64,000 nt of DNA from Flavicella marina (lineage in GTDB: Bacteria > Bacteroidota > Bacteroidia > Flavobacteriales > Flavobacteriaceae): the NCBI RefSeq assembly GCF_009193215.1, contig NZ_VYVA01000001.1, forward strand, positions 1,054,001 to 1,118,000, read 5' to 3'. Under the pieces are notes generated by a model. That model did not search any database. It saw only the letters and a list, made by a program, of their open reading frames with translations, and had not been told where the DNA came from. Shown piece after piece: positions 57,377 through 64,000 of this stretch (the first letter of the stretch is position 1; each line of letters opens with the position of its first letter). The translations under genes and the position numbers were made by a program.

Positions 57377-57595
57377 ATGGAAACTACAGCAGTAACTAAA
57401 ATCAAAGAAAAATGTACTTCAAATAATACCAACGCTTCTTCAATGAGTTGCTTGTATGGTATGGGAATGTTTGGTGCAGCGATTTACTTTCTATCAAGCG
57501 CAACAAGTTTTGGAATGGGAGCAATGGGAGTGTTAAAATCTATTGTATGGCCAGCGGTTTTGGTCTATGAAGTTTTTTCTAAACTAGGATTGTAA
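57377..57595 (+). CDS. Small membrane protein of unknown function
   Basis: 72 residues. Cys/Asn/Ser-rich N-terminus (KEKCTSNNTNASSMSC), then one or two hydrophobic segments with Gly/Met repeats (LYGMGMFGAAIYFLSSATSFGMGAMGVLKSIVWPAVLVYEVF). No family recognised. It starts right after an inverted repeat and behind a LytTR-type repeat, so it is a likely regulated target of the neighbouring two-component system. The next small gene follows 15 nt later. Confidence 0.7.
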   Translation: METTAVTKIKEKCTSNNTNASSMSCLYGMGMFGAAIYFLSSATSFGMGAMGVLKSIVWPAVLVYEVFSKLGL

Positions 57596-57610
57596 ATAAA
57601 ATTGCCTGCT

Positions 57611-57829
57611 ATGAGTGTATTGATTTTTAAAACCAATATAAAATCGAGAAGAAAAGCACGAATGTTTGGAGCCATTTTTAGAAGGCATCCTTTTATTTAT
57701 ACCTGGTCTATAGATTTCGAAGATAGAGACAGAGTGCTGCGAATAGAGTCTTCAGACGAGATAAAAAGTTACGACGTGGTTCGCTTGGTAACCAATCATG
57801 GTTTTATTTGCGAAGATTTGCCAGATTGA
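57611..57829 (+). CDS. Small cytoplasmic protein of unknown function
   Basis: 72 residues from the ATG at 57611; a TTG three codons earlier is an alternative. Mixed alpha/beta pattern (SVLIFKTNIKSRRKARMFGAIFRRHPFIYTWSIDFEDRDRVLRIES), a fold possibly of the ferredoxin-like HMA type but without the CxxC metal motif. It probably shares a transcript with the preceding small membrane protein. It ends 13 nt before the convergent methyltransferase gene. Function unknown. Confidence 0.65.
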   Translation: MSVLIFKTNIKSRRKARMFGAIFRRHPFIYTWSIDFEDRDRVLRIESSDEIKSYDVVRLVTNHGFICEDLPD

Positions 57830-57842
57830 AGAAAGTTTATTT

Positions 57843-58301
57843 TTACAAATCAAACTTTTTCATCCTTCTATCATACATCACGATGCTACCAGCAACTGCA
57901 ACGTTTAGACTCATGGGAGTATCGAATTTTACCAAGTGATGCGATTTTTCGATTGCCATACGAGACATACCGTGGTCTTCGGCGCCTAATAAATACACAC
58001 AACGTCTTGGATGTTCAAAGGTTTCAAGAGGCACTGCTCGTTCGTCTAATTCTACACCCACCAACATGGCTCCTTTCGGTAGCTGTTTGTAAAAATCTTC
58101 AAAGGTATCGTAATGGAAATAAGGCATGGCACCAACTGCTTTGTGGGTATCGCATGCTTGTTTTGCATATCGATTTCCAATGGTAAAAATATAGCTGGCA
58201 CCCATATTTTGAGCAGACCTCCATAAAACTCCTAAATTTTCTGGCGTTTTTCCATTCTGAATTCCGATACCGAAATACCCTTGTTCTAAATTATCAATCA
58301 T
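57843..58301 (-). CDS. SpoU/TrmH-type RNA 2'-O-methyltransferase
   Basis: 152 residues, the short SPOUT form. Motif 1 NLGVLWRSAQNMGASYIF; the knot motifs LLGAEDHGMS and FDTPMSLNVAVAGSIVMYDR form the SAM-binding trefoil knot. It methylates a tRNA or rRNA ribose; the exact target cannot be told. Its ATG overlaps the stop of the UPF0126 gene by 4 nt. Last gene of the mutS-UPF0126-spoU series. Confidence 0.93.
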   Translation of the reverse strand: MIDNLEQGYFGIGIQNGKTPENLGVLWRSAQNMGASYIFTIGNRYAKQACDTHKAVGAMPYFHYDTFEDFYKQLPKGAMLVGVELDERAVPLETFEHPRRCVYLLGAEDHGMSRMAIEKSHHLVKFDTPMSLNVAVAGSIVMYDRRMKKFDL

Positions 58302-58915
58302 TGTTCTTTTTTGTAAATAGTGGGTAATGAGATATTGAATTTTACGGCTACAATTCGAGTGATAATGATAGAACTGATTGGAATAATTTGCAAGAATGGG
58401 TTGCTAACATTCCATTCAACTAAAACCAAATAAAGGATGCCTCCTAAAATACTTGCTGTTGCGTATATTTCCTTTTGAAAAACAACAGGTATTTCGTTGA
58501 CAATAATATCACGTAGAACTCCCCCAAAAACGCCAGTAACGGTCCCTAGTAAAATACAGATAAGTGGCGTCAATTTGTAATCAATTCCGATTTGTACACC
58601 TGTAATAGTGAACAAGCCCAAACCAATCGCATCGTAAAAGAAAATTGGCTTGTCGAAAAATTGAAGTTTTTCTTTGAAAATCATCGCGATAATTGCTCCT
58701 GCGAGTATCGCATAGATAATGGTAGTGTCAAATAACCAAAAAACATCTCTTTCGGCTAATAACATATCTCGAATAGTTCCACCTCCAACAGCTGTAATAA
58801 AGGCTACAATCAATACGCCAAACGGATCGAGTTTTTCTCGAATCGCAACCAATGCTCCGGATATTGCAAATACAAAGGAACCCATTACGTTGATATGTCC
58901 GATTATTATATCCAT
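58298..58915 (-). CDS. UPF0126 (TRIC-like) membrane protein
   Basis: 205 residues, about seven hydrophobic segments. It has the internal duplication of the family: AVGGGTIRDMLL in the first half and GVFGGVLRDIIV in the second. Bacterial homologues of TRIC cation channels belong here, so a cation-permeable or glycine-type channel role is likely. It follows mutS by 35 nt on the same strand and overlaps the methyltransferase start. Confidence 0.93.
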   Translation of the reverse strand: MDIIIGHINVMGSFVFAISGALVAIREKLDPFGVLIVAFITAVGGGTIRDMLLAERDVFWLFDTTIIYAILAGAIIAMIFKEKLQFFDKPIFFYDAIGLGLFTITGVQIGIDYKLTPLICILLGTVTGVFGGVLRDIIVNEIPVVFQKEIYATASILGGILYLVLVEWNVSNPFLQIIPISSIIITRIVAVKFNISLPTIYKKEQ

Positions 58916-58950
58916 AAGTTAAATTGATATGTTGACTAAGAGCGGTGTTT

Positions 58951-61563
58951 TTATTTTTTCGTTAGCATTCTTTTTATTTCATTCAGTTTCATCAAAGCCT
59001 CAATAGGGGTTAAAGTGTCAATGTTGGTCGTCAAAATTTCTTCTTTGATATCTTCCAATAGAGGGTCATCTAGTTTGAAAAAACTCAATTGTAAATCTTC
59101 TTCTTCTTTTGCCTCTTTTAGCTTTTGTTTGATGTCATCACTGGTATGATTTTTTTCTAACTGTTTTAGCATTTTGTTAGCTCGATGTATTACTTGTGTT
59201 GGCATACCGGCTAATTTGGCAACGTGAATACCAAAACTGTGCTCACTTCCACCAGAGACCAATTTACGCAAGAATATTACTGTGTCTTTTAGTTCTTTTA
59301 CTGAAACATTAAAATTTTTCACTCTCTCAAACGTATTGGTCATATCATTGAGTTCATGGTAATGCGTGGCAAACAAAGTTTTCGCTTTGGTTGGGTGTTC
59401 GTGTATGTATTCTGCAATGGCCCATGCAATAGAAATTCCATCATAAGTACTTGTACCGCGACCAATTTCATCTAACAAGATCAAACTACGCTCAGAAACG
59501 TTGTTTAGAATACTGGCGGTTTCATTCATTTCTACCATAAAAGTAGATTCTCCCATTGAGATATTGTCACTTGCTCCTACTCGTGTAAATATTTTATCGA
59601 CGATTCCGATTTTAGCATTTTGAGCGGGAACATAGCTTCCCATTTGGGCTAACAATACAATCAGAGCAGTTTGGCGCAATATGGCGGACTTACCCGACAT
59701 ATTTGGCCCGGTAATCATGATGATTTGTTGCGAATTTCTGTTTAGTACCACATCATTGGCAATATACTCTTCTCCAACGGGTAGCTGTTTTTCGATAACT
59801 GGATGTCTACCGTTTTTAATTTCTAAATCGGTAGTATCGTCTAAAACAGGACGCACATAGCTGTTTTCTGTAGCAATTGTAGCAAAAGATGTCAAACAAT
59901 CTATTTGACCTATCAATTGTGCATTGAGTTGCATTTCTTTAATGAAACGAGTCAAATATTGTATAAGTTTGGCATAAATTTCTTGTTCTAATTTGCCAAT
60001 TTTTTCTTCTGCTCCTAAAATTTTGGTTTCGTATTCTTTTAATTCTTCTGTGATGTAACGTTCAGCATTTACAAGCGTCTGTTTACGAATCCATTCTTCA
60101 GGAACTTTGTCTTTATGCGAATTACGAACTTCTATATAATAACCAAATACATTATTGAAAGCGATTTTTAACGAAGAAATTCCAGTACGTTCCACTTCAC
60201 GTTGTACCATTTGATCTAAGAAGTCTTTTCCAGAAGTTGAGATGGCACGTAGTTCGTCTAGTTCTTTCGATACACCTGTAGCAATACTGTTTCCCTTATT
60301 GATGTTTACTGGAGCGTCTTCAAACAAGGTAGCTTCAATTTTTTCTCGAAGTTCTGTTGTGTCGTGCAGTTGCTTGCCAATGTTTTTTAAAGAAGGATTA
60401 CTGCTTTTTTCAGCAGCTTCTTTGATTGGCAAAATAGCTTTCAAAGAATTTTTTAAGAAAATTACTTCTCGTGGATGAATTTTGCCAGTGGCTACTTTAG
60501 AAACCAATCTTTCTATGTCACTGATTTGTTTGATTTGATATGTGACTAAATCATAAAAATCAGGTGTGTCCATCAAGTATTTTACAATATCTTGACGTTT
60601 TTGTATTTGTGTGATATCTTTCAAAGGCAATGCCAACCAACGTCGTAACAAACGAGCTCCCATCGGAGAAATGGTTTTGTCGATTACATTGAGTAATGTA
60701 ACCGCATTGGCTTCTGTTGAAGCATATAATTCTAAATTACGTATGGTAAAGCGATCCATCCATACATAATTGTTTTCTTGTATTCGTTGGATAGAAGCTA
60801 TATGTTCTATTTTGTTGTGTTGCGTTTCTGATAAGTAATACAAAATTGCCCCAGAAGATATGATACCTTCTTGTAAGTCGTCAATTCCATACCCTTTCAG
60901 TGATTTTACTTTGAAATGGTTGGTCAGATTTTCATTAGCATAATCTGCCTGAAAAACCCAGTCTTCTAAATAAAAAGTATGAAAACTAGTTCCAAAAATT
61001 TCGTTGAATTTTAAGCGGTTTTGTTTTTGAATTAAGATTTCACTTGGTTGAAAATTTTGCAATAATTTGTCAATGTATTCGGCAGTACCTTGTGCTGTAA
61101 AAAATTCTCCAGTAGAGACATCTAAAAAAGAAATTCCTAGCAGTTTTTTCCCGAAATGTACTGCGGCTAAAAAGTTGTTACTTTTTGATTGCAATACTTC
61201 ATCATTAAAAGATACTCCAGGTGTCACCAATTCAGTAACCCCACGTTTGACAATTTTTTTTGTCATTTTGGGGTCTTCCAATTGATCGCAAATAGCAACA
61301 CGCATACCAGCTTTTACGAGTTTCGGAAGGTAAGTGTTTAAAGAATGATGCGGAAAACCGGCCAAAGCAGTTTCACTTTCGCTACCAGCACCTCTTTTGG
61401 TGAGCGTGATGTTAAGCACACGTGCACATTTGATGGCGTCTTCACCAAAAGTTTCATAAAAATCTCCAACTCTAAACAACAACATGGCGTCAGGGTATTT
61501 TGCCTTAATCGTATTGTATTGTTTCATTAAAGGAGTTTCCTTTTTTACTTTCGTTTTTGCCAA
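58951..61563 (-). CDS. mutS: DNA mismatch repair protein MutS
   Basis: 870 residues, normal MutS1 length. Mismatch-binding domain with the Phe-x-Glu motif in [13 protein letters not shown] (residues ~30-42), connector, core levers, clamp, and ATPase with Walker [27 protein letters not shown] (Walker B and signature) and [10 protein letters not shown]. It recognises mismatches and recruits MutL. No frameshift or missing residue seen, so repair should be intact. A 134-nt gap with a terminator precedes it. Confidence 0.98.
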   Translation of the reverse strand: MAKTKVKKETPLMKQYNTIKAKYPDAMLLFRVGDFYETFGEDAIKCARVLNITLTKRGAGSESETALAGFPHHSLNTYLPKLVKAGMRVAICDQLEDPKMTKKIVKRGVTELVTPGVSFNDEVLQSKSNNFLAAVHFGKKLLGISFLDVSTGEFFTAQGTAEYIDKLLQNFQPSEILIQKQNRLKFNEIFGTSFHTFYLEDWVFQADYANENLTNHFKVKSLKGYGIDDLQEGIISSGAILYYLSETQHNKIEHIASIQRIQENNYVWMDRFTIRNLELYASTEANAVTLLNVIDKTISPMGARLLRRWLALPLKDITQIQKRQDIVKYLMDTPDFYDLVTYQIKQISDIERLVSKVATGKIHPREVIFLKNSLKAILPIKEAAEKSSNPSLKNIGKQLHDTTELREKIEATLFEDAPVNINKGNSIATGVSKELDELRAISTSGKDFLDQMVQREVERTGISSLKIAFNNVFGYYIEVRNSHKDKVPEEWIRKQTLVNAERYITEELKEYETKILGAEEKIGKLEQEIYAKLIQYLTRFIKEMQLNAQLIGQIDCLTSFATIATENSYVRPVLDDTTDLEIKNGRHPVIEKQLPVGEEYIANDVVLNRNSQQIIMITGPNMSGKSAILRQTALIVLLAQMGSYVPAQNAKIGIVDKIFTRVGASDNISMGESTFMVEMNETASILNNVSERSLILLDEIGRGTSTYDGISIAWAIAEYIHEHPTKAKTLFATHYHELNDMTNTFERVKNFNVSVKELKDTVIFLRKLVSGGSEHSFGIHVAKLAGMPTQVIHRANKMLKQLEKNHTSDDIKQKLKEAKEEEDLQLSFFKLDDPLLEDIKEEILTTNIDTLTPIEALMKLNEIKRMLTKK

Positions 61564-61630
61564 GATATTTGCTTTTTATTCGTGTGATGCGAATTTACGT
61601 TTTTTGTTTTTTTATAAATACTAATTGACG

Positions 61631-61669
61631 AAAAAAATCGGAAGAAGCATGAGGCTAAATCCGATTTTT
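61631..61669 (-). terminator. Terminator after the second giant T9SS gene
   Basis: Stem aaaaatcgga (61633-61642) / tccgattttt (61660-61669), 17-nt loop; on the minus strand it ends in a T-run, between the T9SS gene stop and mutS. Confidence 0.8.
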
Positions 61670-61697
61670 CAATTAATTTTTTGGAGTAAATATTGTT

Positions 61698-64000
61698 TTA
61701 ATGAATAATTATTTTTTTAGCGATGACACCAGCGTTAGTTTCTAACCTAAGAATGTAAACTCCTTTGATTAGCATTGAAACATCTATAAGTTGTTCATTC
61801 TTGTTTTCTGACGTACTATCTAGTAAGTAACGTTGAGTTCCGTTTACATCTAAAATAGTTGTTCTGTTTATTTCTAAGTCGTTTATAGTGTTTAAAAGGA
61901 TGTTTTTTTCATGTGGATGATAGCTGATTTTTAAATTTATTTTTGATAAAGGGTCGTCTAAACCAACAGTTTCTGATGTTTCAAAAGTCATGAAAAACCT
62001 ATCCTTATGAAGCCCTTCTTCTAGGTTTATAACAGCTTTATTATTATTTACTTTGTATTGAATATCTGTGAGTGCATCATAGATGTATACATCTCTGTTA
62101 ATGTGTTGCCATTCATCTATTGTCAACGTAACTTCTTGTTTCTGAGCAACCGTAATGGTTAAAGGAACACGTAAATCATCAGTAATAGATTGAATTCCAG
62201 CAATAATATATTTGTCGTCATTATTGTCAAACTCCCAGTACATATCTGTTTCTCCTAAATCGTAGATGTTAGAGTCGAACCCTTTGTTATATGCAAAAGA
62301 ATTAGCTTCATGAAATGAAATTCCAATTTGACGATGGATCATTGTTTCTTCTTTGTTTCTATAATCAATACCTAATTTAATGATTGGCAATTTATTTTCA
62401 GATACATCTTTTTCTAATTTTTTGGATTTACTATTTTGTTTAAAAAATATAGAATCATCTCCTTCGGTAATATATTCTCTTTGACTGTTGTTAAATACAA
62501 TAGGGCCACCATCAATATCACCACCAATAAAGAATCCTTGCCCTATAGCTATATATGCTTTAGGTTCTTTATAGTTTCCTTCTCCTACACCTGAGGTTCC
62601 ATTGTTATCGTTACTATCGTTTTCTGGGCTATTTGCGGCCAATCCCATAGCTCTATTTCTTGTAGCATATCCACCTATATAGCCAGCGAAATTGTGTCCA
62701 CTTTGATCTTCTTCACCATTTGCACTTTCTTGGTGTTCCCAAAAATAGAGTGTTCCGGTTATCGAATTTATGTTGTCTTCAATGAATTTATTTACGTTAA
62801 TTGCTGAAGCATATGGATTCCCTACCAAATAAGTTTCATAACCACCAATGTTTGTTGGAGTAGATAAATTACCATCTTTAGGGGAACCAACAAATATGTA
62901 GTTTTGTGCTTTTCCTGGACCTTTGAATATAAAGCCATCGGTTTCTGGTATGGTGCCATCTTTTCCTTTTTGTTTCCAATTAGATCTATTTCCATCTCCT
63001 GCCGCATAGGTATATATCCAATATTCAGCTAAAGATATAGGCGTATTATTTGTTTTATCATAACTACCATCATAGCCACCTATAAAATAAATATCTTTGG
63101 CAATGGTATTCGAAATTGAACTCGATTCATCTATGGGGTTTGTTCCGTCTTTTAAAACACTTGATAAAGTGAAACTTGAAGCTCCAACTGTATTTACAGG
63201 TGAACTCATATAATTGTATCTATATGTACTTGGAACCGTAGAATTTTGTTCAACCAATAGTTTTCCACTACCAAATGTTTGTTTTGTATTTGTATGGGTT
63301 TGTATAAGCTGCGAAGTACCTATCAAACGTATTTCATCGTTTGTATTTGTGATGTTAATATCATTTGTAACAACCAATAAGTTGTCTGTTACAGAGAATT
63401 TACTGTTGTTGTTTACCGCCAATCGTCTAGCACTAAACCTAGTATTTTTATGATTGTAATTTTCACTAATAAACACATATCTCGATCTATCAGGAGTTCC
63501 ATTCGTCCAAATAGAATTAATTTTCGAAGTTACATCTATTCTATGCAAGCCAAGTTGAATGTTTGCCTCAGAATCTGCATCTGTAATTTCAGAAATTAAT
63601 GGGTCTTCCGGGTGTCTTTCAGGTCCGCCTAACTCTAATACTCGATAGGGGTCTAAGTTTTGATCTACAAAAACTACCCATTCATTGATCGTATAAGTTG
63701 GATTAGGAATCAAAACTTCGTCAATTCTAACATAAGAAGTATTGTCTTTTATTGCTTCAATTGCATCATATCTATTTGCCCAAGAATTTGTGTCGTTTGT
63801 GGTGGATAATGTTATAATATCATTTTCACCGAAAAAGTTTGTGAGTTCATTGTTGTAAATTTCTAAGCTATTGAAGTTTATATTTGTAATCGTATTTGCA
63901 GTATTACTTATCAATACAGATTGTCCCGGGTTTAATGTAGCATCTATTGTAAGCGTTACATCAGGTATTACATCTGATTGGTCACCTGTTTTGTTCGTGT
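61698..64000 (-). CDS. Giant T9SS surface protein, C-terminal part (5' end outside window)
   Basis: The frame stays open past the right edge (codons continue to 63998 without a stop), so the TTG at 63914 is not a real start. At least 766 residues are visible. The N-terminal part ends like a lamin-tail domain (NPGQSVLIS, NINFNSLEIYNN, RSRYVFISENYNHKNTRFSARRLAVN). From RLIGTSQLIQTHTN the protein matches the C-terminal module of the 7744-11880 protein point by point (YRYNYMSSPVNTVG, VLKDGTNP, YWIYTYAAGDG, IYDLGETDMYWEF). A type A T9SS tail ends VYILRLETNAGVIAKKIIIH. Probably a surface adhesin or filament-like protein. Confidence 0.85.
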   Translation of the reverse strand, partial: TNKTGDQSDVIPDVTLTIDATLNPGQSVLISNTANTITNINFNSLEIYNNELTNFFGENDIITLSTTNDTNSWANRYDAIEAIKDNTSYVRIDEVLIPNPTYTINEWVVFVDQNLDPYRVLELGGPERHPEDPLISEITDADSEANIQLGLHRIDVTSKINSIWTNGTPDRSRYVFISENYNHKNTRFSARRLAVNNNSKFSVTDNLLVVTNDINITNTNDEIRLIGTSQLIQTHTNTKQTFGSGKLLVEQNSTVPSTYRYNYMSSPVNTVGASSFTLSSVLKDGTNPIDESSSISNTIAKDIYFIGGYDGSYDKTNNTPISLAEYWIYTYAAGDGNRSNWKQKGKDGTIPETDGFIFKGPGKAQNYIFVGSPKDGNLSTPTNIGGYETYLVGNPYASAINVNKFIEDNINSITGTLYFWEHQESANGEEDQSGHNFAGYIGGYATRNRAMGLAANSPENDSNDNNGTSGVGEGNYKEPKAYIAIGQGFFIGGDIDGGPIVFNNSQREYITEGDDSIFFKQNSKSKKLEKDVSENKLPIIKLGIDYRNKEETMIHRQIGISFHEANSFAYNKGFDSNIYDLGETDMYWEFDNNDDKYIIAGIQSITDDLRVPLTITVAQKQEVTLTIDEWQHINRDVYIYDALTDIQYKVNNNKAVINLEEGLHKDRFFMTFETSETVGLDDPLSKINLKISYHPHEKNILLNTINDLEINRTTILDVNGTQRYLLDSTSENKNEQLIDVSMLIKGVYILRLETNAGVIAKKIIIH

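Overview
The window comes from an AT-rich member of the Bacteroidota, most likely a marine alga-associated Flavobacteriaceae. The signs are SusC/SusD transport, a hybrid two-component regulator, type IX secretion (T9SS) tails on several exported proteins, TAnnTTTG promoter elements, and a housekeeping set typical of the family (hflX, sufE with DUF59 and DUF2480 genes, purF, panB, tatA, mutS). No rRNA, tRNA, CRISPR array, insertion sequence or phage gene was seen.

Layout. 1-7.4 kb: the 3' part of hflX, a lipoprotein, a minus-strand Fe-S assembly cluster (sufE, DUF59, DUF2480, DUF3078), and a sugar kinase with purF. 7.7-11.9 kb: a 1378-residue LamG/T9SS surface protein. 11.9-12.6 kb: superoxide dismutase. 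12.7-46.5 kb: a large polysaccharide utilization locus (PUL). 46.6-53.9 kb: M16 peptidase, acetyltransferase, a hydroxyacid dehydrogenase-VOC fusion, panB, an ECF sigma/anti-sigma pair and an O-methyltransferase. 54-57.8 kb: tatA, a small T9SS protein, and a LytS/LytTR two-component system followed by two small unknown genes. 57.8-61.6 kb: an RNA methyltransferase, a UPF0126 channel-like protein and mutS. 61.7-64 kb: the 3' part of a second giant T9SS protein, paralogous to the one at 7.7 kb.

The PUL has two converging arms. The plus arm runs GH2, GH97, GH43, Cys-repeat lipoprotein, unknown Ig-like protein, GH86, GH105-DUF2264. The minus arm runs SusC, SusD, surface glycan-binding lipoprotein, unknown, GH29, GH86-T9SS, beta-helix-T9SS, Fn3 lipoprotein. 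The arms meet at a bidirectional terminator near 26.45 kb. A hybrid two-component regulator is divergent from susC. Two GH86 enzymes with GH2 and GH29 point to an agar/porphyran-type red algal galactan. GH97, GH105-DUF2264 and a beta-helix protein, with no sulfatase, GH16, GH50 or GH117 in view, suggest an unusual or branched galactan.

The most interesting signals are regulatory. (1) Four PUL promoters (GH2, SusC, GH86-T9SS, GH29) carry a tandem CATTTGTTTCC-like repeat with exact 21-bp periodicity. Its promoter-proximal half-site starts exactly 39 nt before the last base of a TAnnTTTG-type element in all four cases. This is a strong candidate operator for the hybrid two-component regulator. 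(2) The LytTR operon and the small-gene operon after it each carry a TTGCAGAT-like direct repeat, also at 21-bp periodicity, as expected for LytTR binding. (3) An 11-bp perfect inverted repeat abuts the start codon of the first small gene.
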